From: Nocardioides sp. R-C-SC26
Lineage (GTDB): Bacteria; Actinomycetota; Actinomycetes; Propionibacteriales; Nocardioidaceae
Reading direction: 5' to 3'
Assembly (NCBI RefSeq): GCF_021246465.1
Contig: NZ_JAHRHK010000009.1
Span: 93,408-157,407 of the forward strand
DNA: 64,000 nt
This document shows, in pieces, positions 9,001 through 16,035 of the stretch. A program made the position numbers and the translations under genes. Position 1 is the stretch's first letter; every line of letters starts with the position of its first letter. Under the pieces are notes generated by a model. It was given only the letters and a program-made list of their open reading frames with translations, did no database searches and was not told the DNA's origin.

Positions 9001-9515
9001 GTCTGCACCCCCGGCTCCATCCGCACCGAGTAGGCGATCTCGTCGTGCACGGCGCTGTTGAGCGCGGCGAGGAACTGAACGGTCGGGGTGGGTCGATCGG
9101 CGTCCGACTGGGGCAGCCCACGCCGGAAGGCGTCGGCGCGCGCGGCGTCCTCGACCGGACGCAGGTAGGGCGCCAGGTCAGCCGCCAGGTGCTCCTCGTA
9201 GGTGAACGGGAAGGTCTCGGCGTACTCCTCGATGAAGAAGTCGAACGGATTGATCACCATCAGGTCCGCGACCAGGCCGACCGTGATGTCGAGCGTCGTC
9301 ACCTTCTCCGGGAACACCAGCCGCGCCATCCAGTTGCCGAACGGATCCTGCTGCCAGTTCACGAAGTGGTTCTTCGGTTCGACCGTGAGCGAGTACGCCT
9401 CGATCGGCGTTCGCGTGTGCGGCGCCGGCCGCAACCGCACCACGTGCGGCCCGACCGCGACCGGATGCGCGAACGTGTACGTCGTGCGGTGCTCGAGGGC
9501 GACCTTGATCGACAT
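6054..9515 (-). CDS. Large DUF2126 / transglutaminase fusion protein
   Basis: A 1153-residue protein starting at ATG 9515 (MSIKVALEHRTTYTF). Residues 1-300 are a transglutaminase-like unit with Cys in RIGSCRDSAWLLVSLL, His in DLHAWAEVYLPGAGW and Asp in VGMDPTSALF. The rest is DUF2126, starting around LTMGGEPTFVALGTDP and including EVNVQPTAGWAEQRDL and GTGGGNHLTLGG; this domain has been predicted to be a glutamine-synthetase-fold amidoligase. It opens the five-gene operon. CATGCT lies 6 bases before the ATG with no Shine-Dalgarno, fitting leaderless transcription. Two low-complexity segments (about residues 776-783 and 933-958, e.g. VSTSSTTEE and STTGDRSTTGD) are translated dispersed repeats, described separately; they probably sit in surface loops. 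Confidence 0.9.
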   Translation of the reverse strand: MSIKVALEHRTTYTFAHPVAVGPHVVRLRPAPHTRTPIEAYSLTVEPKNHFVNWQQDPFGNWMARLVFPEKVTTLDITVGLVADLMVINPFDFFIEEYAETFPFTYEEHLAADLAPYLRPVEDAARADAFRRGLPQSDADRPTPTVQFLAALNSAVHDEIAYSVRMEPGVQTPDETLGRRIGSCRDSAWLLVSLLRQYGLAARFVSGYLVQLTSDTAALDGPDGPSEDFTDLHAWAEVYLPGAGWVGMDPTSALFAGEGHIPLSATPHPSSAAPIEGATEPVEVTFAFHNEVTRVHEDPRVTQPYTDEQWSRIDALGVAVDDRLETGDVRLTMGGEPTFVALGTDPGASTAQWNSDADGAEKRERASVLAERLRTAYAGGGVVHRGQGKWYPGEPLPRWNIALQWRTDGVPLWRDPDLLADPWSPAAEDRDAAADAEALARRVTSVLGLPAEHLQPAFEDPLAALSSQVRQPLGERPEEGAERLDAQGLGVLDAEIDTPSGWVLPIAVPLADGDPWRSPAWRFRRGRLVLTPGTSAVGLRLPLDAISWVDPEFAGESSYLEAGPALEAGVPVVEIVDPDGEATTALAVEGRDGHVHVFLPPTDRLEHYASLLLLVEVAARKIGCPVVLEGYGPPPDPRLTQLVVTPDPGVIEVNVQPTAGWAEQRDLTTRLYEEARQARLTTEKFDLDGLHTGTGGGNHLTLGGRQPIDSPLLRRPDLLASLVTYWQRHPALSYLFSGRFIGPTSQAPRFDEGRPEAVYEMEIALAEIDRLSERIRGVSTSSTTEEPGQPARRDAAAGGEPAPWLIDRALRHLLTDLTGNTHRAEFCIDKLYSPDSSRGRLGLLELRGFEMPPHPQMALVQALLVRSLVAMFWERPYREPLVRWGTRLHEDHLLPEGASADIAAVVADLRSHGLAFEEDWFAPFTEFRFPRIGVSTGSTTGDRSTTGDRSTTGDRSTTGDDGSSGGGRWTLELRQAIEPWHVLGEEATAGGTARYVDSSVERLQVSVLGIDPARHLLTCQGVPVPLTPTRDGSGFYAGVRYRAWQPWSALHPSIEVHAPLHFDVVDVASATSLGGATYHVVHPGGRSYDTPPVNAQEAEARRASRFETRGHTPGRLDVAAMRESARRAASSDYPHTLDLRRVSQPGTGSRGPV
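6641..6717. repeat. Dispersed GGTGGTCGAG repeat, expanded in tandem inside the DUF2126 gene
   Basis: Three copies of an 18-bp unit (CGGTGGTCGAGCGGTCCC at 6641, 6659 and 6677) run into one complete copy of the dispersed repeat, GGTGGTCGAGCCTGTCGAGACC in two halves, at 6696-6717. The same repeat normally lies between genes here. All units keep the frame (18 is a multiple of 3) and read as STTGDR on the coding strand. Confidence 0.9.
7164..7185. repeat. Single dispersed repeat inside the DUF2126 gene
   Basis: One 22-bp copy of the dispersed element (GGTGGTCGAGC then TCGTCGAGACC) lies within the coding sequence and is read as VSTSSTTE, between the helix-rich RLSERIRG segment and an Ala/Gly-rich linker. 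It is a second, independent intragenic copy 450 bp from the tandem one. Confidence 0.85.
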
Positions 9516-9556
9516 GGGGCGAGCATGCCTCGGTTGGGTTGCGCGTTGGTAACGCG

Positions 9557-9598
9557 CGTCGCGGAGTTTCACCGGGTACCCGGTGAAACTCCGCGACG
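9557..9598. repeat. Perfect 42-bp palindrome (ACCGGGTACCCGGT family)
   Basis: The 21-base arm 9557-9577 is the exact complement of 9578-9598, centred on GGGTACCC, with GTTTCACC on the left and GGTGAAAC on the right. It lies between the stop of the aminotransferase gene (9733) and the start of the DUF2126 gene (9515), so it can serve as terminator for the first while lying upstream of the second. Related copies are at 9674-9707 and 51325-51350. The gap 9516-9732 otherwise holds no gene. Confidence 0.85.
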
Positions 9599-9673
9599 AT
9601 CGGGCGAAACTCCCGCCCCACGAACCGGCAATCGGCGTGTCGCGGGAGGTTCACCCGGTCGATGCCGGATGCC

Positions 9674-9707
9674 GAGGAGAATCCCCGGCTACCCGGTGTT
9701 TCTCCTC
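9674..9707. repeat. Imperfect palindrome of the same family as 9557-9598
   Basis: Arms GAGGAGAA (9674-9681) and TTCTCCTC (9700-9707) flank a CCCCGGCTACCCGG core; 13 of 16 arm positions pair. It sits 26 bp beyond the aminotransferase stop codon and could form the first of two tandem terminator hairpins. Confidence 0.6.
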
Positions 9708-9732
9708 CGAGGCCGACTCCCGCGAGCCACCC

Positions 9733-10806
9733 TCACCCGCGCAGAAACTCCCCAGCGACGGCGATCAGCCGGTCGTTGCCCTCGACCTCGCCGATCGAGA
9801 CGCGCACTCCCTCGCCCGCGAAGGGGCGCACCGTGATGCCGGCAGCCTCCGCAGCGACGGCGAAGGAGGCCGTCCGCTCTCCGAGCTCGAACCAGACGAA
9901 GTTGCCCTGGGCCTCGGGGACAGACCAGCCCTGGTCGCGCAGGGCCTCGACCACCCGGGCGCGCTCGACGACCAGTTCCTCCACACGCTCCAGCAGCTCG
10001 GCCTCGGCAGCGAGCGAGGCGACGGCGGCCGCCTGCGCCACCGCGGAGACCCCGAAGGGCAACGAGACGGCGCGCAGCGCTCCCGCGATCGGCTCGCCTG
10101 CGATCGCGTAGCCGACCCGGAAGCCCGCCAGACCGTAGGCCTTGGAGAAGGTGCGGAAGACGACGACGTTCGGGTGGGATCGGTAGGTCGCGATGCCGTC
10201 GACCGCGTCGTCCATGCGCACGAACTCCACGTACGCCTCGTCGACGACGACGAGGACGTGCGGCGGCACGGCGTCGAGGAAGGCGTCCAGTTCGGCCTGG
10301 GTGACAGCGGGGCCCGTCGGGTTGTTCGGCGTGCAGACCATCACGACCTTGGTGCGGTCGGTGATCGCGGCGAGCATCGCGGCGAGGTCGTGGCGACCAT
10401 CGGTCGTGACCGGAACGGGGACGCTCGTGGCGGCAGCCGTGGTGATGGCGATGGGGTAGGCCTCGAAGGATCGCCAGGCGTGCACGACCTCGTCGCCGGG
10501 CTCGCAGAACGCGGCGAGCACCTGGTAGATCAGGGCGACGCTGCCGGTCGCGGTCGCCAGGTGCCCGGCCGGGACGCCGAGCCTCGCCGCGAGGGCGTCG
10601 TAGAGCGCCGAACTCCCCATGTCGGGGTAGCGGTTCATCGTCTCGACGGCGCGTGTGGCCGCCTCGATCACGCCGGGCAGCGGCGGGTAGGGATTCTCGT
10701 TGCTCGACAGCTTGAACGTCGTCGTCCCCGGCGCAGCAGCCGGCGGCTTGCCCGGCACGTAGGGCGGGATCGCCAGAACGTTGGGGCGCGGGTGGGGGTG
10801 CGACAT
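9733..10806 (-). CDS. Histidinol-phosphate / aromatic amino acid aminotransferase
   Basis: A 357-residue PLP enzyme of aminotransferase class I/II, HisC subfamily. Landmarks: [15 protein letters not shown] near the N-terminus, [37 protein letters not shown] with the PLP-contacting Asp and Tyr, and [16 protein letters not shown] holding the Schiff-base lysine. The reaction is transfer of the amino group from glutamate to imidazole-acetol phosphate in histidine synthesis or to aromatic keto acids. No other his genes are nearby, and actinobacteria commonly carry an unlinked HisC paralogue acting on aromatic amino acids (Pat), so the aromatic function is a real alternative. ATG 10806 is preceded by TAACCT and six bases, suggesting a leaderless transcript or one shared with the VanZ gene, which ends 4 bases upstream. 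Confidence 0.9.
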   Translation of the reverse strand: MSHPHPRPNVLAIPPYVPGKPPAAAPGTTTFKLSSNENPYPPLPGVIEAATRAVETMNRYPDMGSSALYDALAARLGVPAGHLATATGSVALIYQVLAAFCEPGDEVVHAWRSFEAYPIAITTAAATSVPVPVTTDGRHDLAAMLAAITDRTKVVMVCTPNNPTGPAVTQAELDAFLDAVPPHVLVVVDEAYVEFVRMDDAVDGIATYRSHPNVVVFRTFSKAYGLAGFRVGYAIAGEPIAGALRAVSLPFGVSAVAQAAAVASLAAEAELLERVEELVVERARVVEALRDQGWSVPEAQGNFVWFELGERTASFAVAAEAAGITVRPFAGEGVRVSIGEVEGNDRLIAVAGEFLRG

Positions 10807-10810
10807 GCGC

Positions 10811-11404
10811 TCAGGTTAGGACGTCGCGCGAACCTCGCCGGGACGGCCTCCACACCCCACCTCGCCAGGGCCGCAGCGCGACGGCGAGGAGCAGGCCGAT
10901 GCCGATCCCGAGCGCCGCGCCGGTGGCGTTGTCGACCATGTCGGTGATGTCGCACGCGCGATCGAGCCGGGCCAGGACCAGCTGGGTGTACTCGATGCCG
11001 ACGGCGTAGCCGGCGAGCGTCACCCACCCCAGCGGCAGCGCGAGCGCGAGCCAACGAGGCCATCGCGCGAGAGCGAGCACGAGCAGAGCCCCGGACGGCA
11101 TGAAGATCAGCGTGTTGAGCAGCCGCTGGGTGCCCGAGAAGATCCAGAAGCCGTCGGGCGCCGGCCCGCCGAGATCCCACGAGCAGTGGTCGAGGCGGTA
11201 CTCCTCCGAGACCCAGCCCGGTGGCCCGTCGAACGGGATCAGCGTCACCAGCGCGATCACCACGAGCGACCACAGCAGGCCCGCCGCCCCGACCGCGGCC
11301 ACCCAGCCGAGTCGACGGCGCAACGCCCAGGCCAGTGGCACAGCCGCCATCGCGGCGAGCACGACGCCGAGCAGCATCACCTCGACGCCGCCGACCGGGA
11401 ACAC
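10811..11404 (-). CDS. VanZ family membrane protein
   Basis: A 197-residue protein with about five hydrophobic helices (residues 7-25, 35-58, 90-112, 118-136, 160-178). The sequence [17 protein letters not shown] followed by EYTQLVLA and [16 protein letters not shown] is the VanZ-like pattern: a D..D...N..G motif after a helix. VanZ was described for teicoplanin resistance, but most chromosomal homologues have no known function. It starts at GTG 11404; TAGCCT lies 7 bases before, with no Shine-Dalgarno, so a leaderless start is plausible. The stop is 4 bases from the aminotransferase start, indicating co-transcription. Confidence 0.85.
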   Translation of the reverse strand: MFPVGGVEVMLLGVVLAAMAAVPLAWALRRRLGWVAAVGAAGLLWSLVVIALVTLIPFDGPPGWVSEEYRLDHCSWDLGGPAPDGFWIFSGTQRLLNTLIFMPSGALLVLALARWPRWLALALPLGWVTLAGYAVGIEYTQLVLARLDRACDITDMVDNATGAALGIGIGLLLAVALRPWRGGVWRPSRRGSRDVLT

Positions 11405-11422
11405 CGCACCGAGGCTACCGCT

Positions 11423-11500
11423 GGGGATACCAAACGTGTTTCAGCAGGCATTTCCCTCGATCTCGGCTTGATTACCTACCAAAACCCGTTTGGTATCCCC
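11423..11500. repeat. 14-bp perfect inverted repeats around a 50-bp lower-GC core
   Basis: GGGGATACCAAACG at 11423-11436 is the exact complement of CGTTTGGTATCCCC at 11487-11500. The 50 bases between them are noticeably richer in A and T than the surroundings. It lies between the stop of the dimethylargininase gene and the start of the VanZ gene, both on the minus strand. It could be a long-loop terminator or a small inverted-repeat element. No flanking target duplication is evident. Confidence 0.7.
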
Positions 11501-11519
11501 CACAACCGACGAGACGACG

Positions 11520-12410
11520 TCAGGCGAGCTCGACCAGGCCGCCGGGAACGACGTCGAGGTCGCGGCCCAGGGCGACGTCGACGGGGTTGGTCAGGCAGCG
11601 GATCGAACCGCCGCCCTTGTGGAACTCCCCCACGTCGACGACGCGCACCGTGAAGCCCCACTCCTCCAGCTGCCGACGCACGCGCTCGGGGCAGGCCGGC
11701 ATCACGACGGTCCGGCCGACCACCACGGAGTTCGCGCAGAACGTCGTCAGCGCCTCCTCCTCGGTGAGCACGATCGGCTCGGGCACGAGGTCGAGCAGCG
11801 CGGCGGCCGACGTGGCGTCCAGTGCGTCGGGGCAGACCAATGCGCGGCGCGCGTCGAGGGGGCAGAAGGCCAGATCGAGGTGGTACATCCCGGGGTGGGC
11901 GATCTTCAGCCCCTGCACCCGGACGCCGAGCTCGGCGGCGACGTGCTTGAGCGCCAGCTCCTCGGTGCGAGGGCCGTAGCCGACGACGAGCGACCCGCGC
12001 CAGGCGAAGGCGTCGCCGGCCTCCAGGTGCGGGCCGACGCCGTCGCGCCCGACCACCGACGTCGCCCAACCGTGCTCACGCAACCAGCGCTCTGCCGAGC
12101 GGGTCTCCATCCGGCGCTCGGCGTAGCGCATGTGGGAGAGGACGGCGCGGCGATCGCCGTCGGCGTCGAGCACCCCGAGGCCGAGGTTCATCGCGTAGAC
12201 CATGTCGGGCGCGTCGCGACGCTGGGGGAGGACGTCGACGCGGGCGCCGCACTCACGCAGCACGCGCACCAGCTCGTGCCACTGCCGGAAGGCGAGTGCG
12301 GCGTCGGGCTGGACTTCGACGTCCATGAACGGGTTGATCGCGTACTCGACGCGGAAGGCGGTGGGTTCGACCGCCAGGTAGTGACGTCCCCAGACGAGTT
12401 CGCTCTCCAT
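11520..12410 (-). CDS. Dimethylargininase (DDAH / arginine deiminase superfamily)
   Basis: A 296-residue protein of the pentein-fold guanidino-modifying family. Conserved pieces: FRVEYAINPFMDVEV near the start, [37 protein letters not shown], the HPGMYHLDLAFCPLD segment with the catalytic His, and GGGSIRCLTNPV with the nucleophilic Cys at about residue 272. Expected reaction: hydrolysis of methylated arginine (or a related amidine) to citrulline and an amine; ornithine/arginine-type substrates cannot be excluded. I chose ATG 12410 because GGAGG and AGAGG lie just upstream; an in-frame ATG at 12428 would add six residues. It is divergent from a GntR regulator with a perfect palindrome between them, so substrate-responsive control by that regulator is likely. 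Confidence 0.85.
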   Translation of the reverse strand: MESELVWGRHYLAVEPTAFRVEYAINPFMDVEVQPDAALAFRQWHELVRVLRECGARVDVLPQRRDAPDMVYAMNLGLGVLDADGDRRAVLSHMRYAERRMETRSAERWLREHGWATSVVGRDGVGPHLEAGDAFAWRGSLVVGYGPRTEELALKHVAAELGVRVQGLKIAHPGMYHLDLAFCPLDARRALVCPDALDATSAAALLDLVPEPIVLTEEEALTTFCANSVVVGRTVVMPACPERVRRQLEEWGFTVRVVDVGEFHKGGGSIRCLTNPVDVALGRDLDVVPGGLVELA

Positions 12411-12442
12411 CACCTCTGCCACCTCCATCGCCGGTCCGCATG

Positions 12443-12463
12443 ATTGTCGGACAATCCGACAAT
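12443..12463. promoter_or_regulatory. Probable GntR operator between divergent genes
   Basis: A perfect 21-bp palindrome: ATTGTCGGA, CAA, TCCGACAAT. The core TTGTCGGACAA resembles FadR/FCD-type GntR operators, which are often short (T)TGTnnnACA palindromes. It lies 33 bp upstream of the dimethylargininase start and 43 bp upstream of the regulator start, where it would cover both promoters. Confidence 0.75.
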
Positions 12464-12506
12464 ACGGGATGCGACCCCCATCGGCGAACACCGGCACAAT
12501 GTGAGG

Positions 12507-13196
12507 GTGAGTGACGCCGCTGGCACGTTCGCCTCGCTGTCGGTCGAGATGACGTCGACGGTCGAGCGGACCGCCGCCGAGCTCCGACGGGCGATCTTCG
12601 ACGGCGAGCTCGAGAGCGGCACGCCGCTGCGCGAGATCGCGCTCGCCGACTCCCTCGGGGTCGCCCGATCCACCGTGCGCGAAGCGCTGGGGCAACTCGT
12701 CGCCGACGGGCTGGCCGTGCGCGAGACGCACCGCGGCGTGAGCGTCGCGATCCCGGCCGCCGACTCGGTGCGCGACGTGTGCCGGGCGCGCTGGGTGCTC
12801 GAGGGGGCGGGCGTTCTCGCCTGGTGCGAGGCGGACGACACGGCGCGGGACGCCGTCCGCACCTCGCTGCGCGTCTACACCGACGCCGTCCGGGCCGACG
12901 CCTCGTACGAGTCGCTCAACGCTCTGCACCTGGCCTTCCACGTCTCGCTCGTCGGCCTGACGTCGAGCCCGCGTCTGGTCGCCGCGGCCGAGTCGCTGGT
13001 CCGCGAGCTCCGCCTCGCGTTGGCCCAGGTCGAGCGTCTGCGACGCAACGCCCACGACGAGGCCGACTCCCACGCAGCCCTCGTCGACCTGCTCGACGCG
13101 GGCCGGATCCAGGGCCCCGACGGGGCGCACGAGTTCCTCCGTCGTCACCTGGCCGACGCGGAGCACGAGATCGTCGAGGCACTGGGCCTGACCTGA
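12507..13196 (+). CDS. GntR-family transcriptional regulator (FCD subgroup)
   Basis: A 229-residue protein. Residues about 15-80 are the winged helix-turn-helix (LRRAIFDGELESGTPL, LADSLGVARSTVREALGQLVADGLAV). The C-terminal ~130 residues are an all-helical FCD ligand domain with typical LHLAFHVSLVGLTSSPRL and HAALVDLLDAG pieces including likely metal-ligand histidines. I chose GTG 12507: CACAAT ends 6 bases before it, matching the leaderless pattern of this window; ATG 12549 is an alternative. It is divergent from the dimethylargininase gene and probably controls that gene and itself through the 12443-12463 palindrome. The effector might be a methylated arginine or its product; that is inference. 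Confidence 0.85.
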   Translation: MSDAAGTFASLSVEMTSTVERTAAELRRAIFDGELESGTPLREIALADSLGVARSTVREALGQLVADGLAVRETHRGVSVAIPAADSVRDVCRARWVLEGAGVLAWCEADDTARDAVRTSLRVYTDAVRADASYESLNALHLAFHVSLVGLTSSPRLVAAAESLVRELRLALAQVERLRRNAHDEADSHAALVDLLDAGRIQGPDGAHEFLRRHLADAEHEIVEALGLT

Positions 13197-13260
13197 GCGG
13201 CCGCACCTGCCCGCCGACTCACCACCCCACCCGGTATCGCCGAGGCGGCACACTGGGCGC

Positions 13261-13650
13261 ATGCGCATCCTGCTCCGCACCCTGACCACCGCCGTCGGCG
13301 TCGCCGCGGCCGCCTGGCTCTTCACCGGCATCGGCTTCGACGGCCCCAGCCGCGGGTGGGAGGAAGTACAGGAGAAGATCGTCCCGCTGCTGGTGGTCTC
13401 GCTGATCCTCAGCATCGTGACGTCGTTCGTGAAGCCGATCCTGACGATCGTCTCGATCCCGCTGATCGTGCTCACGCTCGGCTTCTTCCTGCTGGTGATC
13501 AACGCGCTGATGCTCAAGCTCGCGGCGGCGCTCTCCGATCCGTTCGGCACCGGATTCTTCGTCGAGGGCTTCTGGACGGCGGTGGGCGGCGCGATCGTGA
13601 TCACCGTGGTGACCTGGATCGTCGACGCGGCATTCGGCACCGACACGTGA
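13261..13650 (+). CDS. Phage-holin-IV-like (PF04020) small membrane protein
   Basis: A 129-residue protein with four hydrophobic segments: residues 8-25, 41-60, 62-85 and 102-122. The pattern LVVSLILSIVTSFVKPILTIVSIPLIVLTLGFFLLVINALML is the signature of the mycobacterial 4-TM phage holin superfamily IV. Despite the name, these are common chromosomal proteins without demonstrated lytic function. CACACT lies 6 bases before the ATG, again a leaderless look. Its stop overlaps the GTG of the downstream phosphatase gene by 4 bases, so the two are translationally coupled. Confidence 0.85.
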   Translation: MRILLRTLTTAVGVAAAAWLFTGIGFDGPSRGWEEVQEKIVPLLVVSLILSIVTSFVKPILTIVSIPLIVLTLGFFLLVINALMLKLAAALSDPFGTGFFVEGFWTAVGGAIVITVVTWIVDAAFGTDT

Positions 13651-14174
13651 GTCGCGATCAGCCGGGTCGCGACGTGGCGCTTCCGCCGGCGCGGTCGACC
13701 GATCGCTACCGGATCGCGATGGTCTGCCTGGGCAACATCTGCCGCTCGCCGATGGCGCACGTCGTCCTCGCCGACCGCATCGCGGCGGCCGGGCTCGGCG
13801 ACCCGCGCCGCGTCGAGGTCGTCAGCTGCGGAACCGGCGACTGGCACGTCGGCGACCCGATGGACCCTCGCGCGGCCAGCACCCTGCGCGACGCCGGCTA
13901 CGACCCGAGCTCCCACCGAGCCCGGCACTTCGACGACGGCTGGCTGGCCGAGTGCGACGTCCTCTTCGCGATGGACGAGCAGAACCTGGCCGACATCGGC
14001 GGCCGCTCGGACCGCGTGATGCTCTTCCGCGACCTCGACCCGACCGAACCGGGCGGCATCGTGCCCGACCCGTACTACGGTGGCGAGGATGGATTCACGG
14101 AGGTGTTGGCGATGGTCGAGCGCACGAGCGACGCCATCGTCGCCGCCCTCCCAGCAGCTCTCGGTCGGGACTGA
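13647..14174 (+). CDS. Low-molecular-weight protein tyrosine phosphatase
   Basis: A 175-residue protein with the C(X)5R active-site loop near the N-terminus, VCLGNICRSPMA (Cys27, Arg33), and the general-acid region PDPYYGGEDGF. Reaction: dephosphorylation of phosphotyrosine via a cysteinyl-phosphate. Homologues such as mycobacterial PtpA are secreted or act in signalling. GTG 13647 overlaps the stop of the holin-like gene, which I take as the true start; it gives a 20-residue extension before the usual family start, so ATG 13721 within MVCLGN is possible but would trim the first strand. A fructosamine kinase gene follows 9 bases later, so these probably form an operon. Confidence 0.9.
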   Translation: MSRDQPGRDVALPPARSTDRYRIAMVCLGNICRSPMAHVVLADRIAAAGLGDPRRVEVVSCGTGDWHVGDPMDPRAASTLRDAGYDPSSHRARHFDDGWLAECDVLFAMDEQNLADIGGRSDRVMLFRDLDPTEPGGIVPDPYYGGEDGFTEVLAMVERTSDAIVAALPAALGRD

Positions 14175-14183
14175 CCCGACTCG

Positions 14184-15056
14184 ATGAGCCGGCACTCCGT
14201 CATCGCCCGCCGCGCCGAGTCGTTGCTCGACGCGGCGGTGGTGGCGACGGCACCTGTTGCCGGTGGCGACATCTGCACCGCTACCAAGCTGCGCCTCTCC
14301 GACGGTTCCACCGCCCTGTTCAAGACGCTCAGCCCCGCGCCCGCGGGCTTCTTCGAGCGTGAGGCGGCGGGACTGCGCTGGCTGGGCGAGGCGAGTGGGG
14401 GCGTCGACGTGCCCGAGGTGCTCGCCGTCGCGGCCGACTGCCTGATCCTGCGATGGATCGAACCGGGCCGCGCCGGCGACGACGACGCCGCCGCCTTCGG
14501 CCGCGCCCTCGCCGCCACCCACGCGTCCGGCGCACCCGGGTTCGGCGGGTTCGACGGCTCCGGTGCCGACGGCTTCATCGGCACCCTTCCGTTGCCGCAA
14601 CGTCCGACGCCGACCTGGGCGGAGTTCTTCGCCGTCCGGCGCGTGCTGCCCTACGCCAAGCTCGCCCGCGACCGCGGTGCCCTCGAACCGGCCGAGTCTG
14701 CCGCCATCGACCAGCTGATCGGTCGCCTCACGATCCTCCTGCCCGAGGAGCCACCCGCCCGGCTGCACGGCGATCTGTGGAACGGCAACGTCGTGTGGGA
14801 CGCCACCGGCACCGCCTGGGTGATCGACCCCGCCGCCTACGGTGGGCACCGCGAGATGGACCTCGCGATGCTGAGCCTCTTCGGCCTTCCCCATCTTCCG
14901 CGCGTGATCGAGGGGTACCAGGACGTCGCCCCTCTCGCCGACGGTTGGGAGGACCGCCTCGCGCTCCACCAGCTCTTCCCCCTCCTCGCGCACGCCTGCC
15001 TCTTCGGTGGCGGCTCCGGCGCCCGCGCTGCGGCCGCAGCGCAGCGCTACCTCTGA
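14184..15056 (+). CDS. Fructosamine kinase family protein
   Basis: A 290-residue kinase of the fructosamine-3-kinase/aminoglycoside phosphotransferase fold. Visible motifs: [24 protein letters not shown] (ATP-binding lysine and pairing glutamate), [13 protein letters not shown] (catalytic loop with Asp and Asn), and [18 protein letters not shown] (metal-binding DPA). These enzymes phosphorylate ketoamine adducts on proteins or free amines and so initiate deglycation. The gene directly follows the phosphatase, and bacterial FN3K genes are often next to LMW phosphatase genes, suggesting a combined protein-repair function (phosphorylation of the adduct, then phosphate removal); that coupling is inference. 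Confidence 0.88.
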   Translation: MSRHSVIARRAESLLDAAVVATAPVAGGDICTATKLRLSDGSTALFKTLSPAPAGFFEREAAGLRWLGEASGGVDVPEVLAVAADCLILRWIEPGRAGDDDAAAFGRALAATHASGAPGFGGFDGSGADGFIGTLPLPQRPTPTWAEFFAVRRVLPYAKLARDRGALEPAESAAIDQLIGRLTILLPEEPPARLHGDLWNGNVVWDATGTAWVIDPAAYGGHREMDLAMLSLFGLPHLPRVIEGYQDVAPLADGWEDRLALHQLFPLLAHACLFGGGSGARAAAAAQRYL

Positions 15057-15068
15057 GCGCACACCGAC

Positions 15069-15258
15069 GGTGGTCGAGTGCAGGTCGCGCCGGCGACCTG
15101 ACTCGAGACCGGGTGAGTGGGACGCGGAGCCGATCCCGGTCATCGAGCTTGTCGAGATGCGACGGGCGGTCATCGAGCTTGTCGAGATGCGGCGGGTCTC
15201 GACAAGCTCGACCACCGGTACACAAGCTCGACCACCGGTGCACAAACTCGACCACCGG
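15069..15258. repeat. Cluster of dispersed GGTGGTCGAG / CTCGACAAGCTCGACCACC repeats
   Basis: The gap 15057-15336 is largely repeat: a GGTGGTCGAG at 15069, two 30-bp direct copies containing CATCGAGCTTGTCGAGATGC (starting near 15138 and 15168), then GTCTCGACAAGCTCGACCACCGG split over 15196-15218 and two shortened copies ending ACAAGCTCGACCACCGG and ACAAACTCGACCACCGG. Opposite orientations allow large hairpins. The only other thing here is the promoter of the following response regulator. Confidence 0.85.
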
Positions 15259-15324
15259 ACGACGAGCGCAACCGCCCGCACCACCATGCGGTCGATCTCT
15301 CAGCGCGGCCTCAGCCCTCGGTGG

Positions 15325-15330
15325 CACAGT
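15325..15330 (+). promoter_or_regulatory. Likely -10 box of the response regulator operon
   Basis: CACAGT lies exactly 6 bases before GTG 15337, with no ribosome site between. The same [C/T]AnnnT plus 5-9 base arrangement precedes many starts in this window, consistent with leaderless mRNAs. Confidence 0.5.
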
Positions 15331-15336
15331 GGGAGG

Positions 15337-16035
15337 GTGACCACCGCTGCCAAGCCCCGCGTGCTCGTCGTCGACGACGACCGCGCGGTCCGTGAGTCGC
15401 TGCGGCGCTCGCTGGAGTTCAACGGCTACGACGTGCACCTGGCCGGTGACGGCGCCGAGGCGCTGGCGGGCATCGCCGGCGTCGATCCGGACGTCGTCGT
15501 GATGGACGTGATGATGCCGCGACTCGACGGCCTGGAGACCACCAAGGCGCTGCGCAGCGCGGGTAACGACATCCCGATCATCGTGCTCACCGCACGCGAC
15601 GCCGTCGGTGACCGCGTCGAGGGTCTCGACGCCGGCGCCGACGACTACCTGACCAAGCCGTTCGCCCTGCCCGAGCTGCTGGCCCGGCTGCGCGCCCTGT
15701 TGCGCCGTGTCGTCCCCGCCGAGTCCGACGCCGAGGAGCTGCTGGAGTTCGCCGGCCTCTCGATGAACACCTCCACCCGTGAGGTGCTGCGCGAGGGCCG
15801 TTCCATCGAGCTGACCCGCACCGAGTTCACCCTGCTCGAGATGTTCCTGCGCCGACCCCGTCGGGTGCTCGACCGCTCCTTCATCCTGGAGGAGGTGTGG
15901 GGCTACGACTTCCCGACGACCGCGAACTCGCTCGAGGTCTACGTCGGGTACCTGCGGCGCAAGACCGAGGCCGAGGGAGAGCCGCGCCTGATCCACACCG
16001 TGCGCGGGGTCGGGTACGTGCTCAAGGAGTCATGA
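15337..16035 (+). CDS. OmpR-family response regulator (MprA-like)
   Basis: A 232-residue two-component regulator. The receiver domain (residues 8-120) has acidic VVDDDRAV, the phospho-acceptor Asp57 in [12 protein letters not shown], the Thr in IIVLTARDA and the Lys in DYLTKPFAL. The C-terminal ~95 residues are a winged helix ([56 protein letters not shown]). Sequence style is close to MprA of mycobacteria, which governs envelope stress. GTG 15337 is supported by the -10 box placement. The stop overlaps the start of the cognate kinase by 4 bases (ATGA). Confidence 0.92.
   Translation: MTTAAKPRVLVVDDDRAVRESLRRSLEFNGYDVHLAGDGAEALAGIAGVDPDVVVMDVMMPRLDGLETTKALRSAGNDIPIIVLTARDAVGDRVEGLDAGADDYLTKPFALPELLARLRALLRRVVPAESDAEELLEFAGLSMNTSTREVLREGRSIELTRTEFTLLEMFLRRPRRVLDRSFILEEVWGYDFPTTANSLEVYVGYLRRKTEAEGEPRLIHTVRGVGYVLKES

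Noticed and set aside
5997..9836. Plus-strand open frame of 1279 codons opposite the DUF2126 gene
   Set aside because: Antisense shadow; composition is Arg/Gly/Val/Gln biased and no motif is seen, whereas the minus strand holds a transglutaminase triad.
13261..13650. Prophage remnant suggested by a holin-like protein
   Set aside because: This holin-IV family is a common chromosomal membrane protein; no integrase, capsid, portal or lysin gene is nearby.
12411..15287. N-terminal extension of the dimethylargininase frame to 15287
   Set aside because: The upstream ~950 codons cross four real plus-strand genes and have no recognisable domain; the enzyme begins at 12410.
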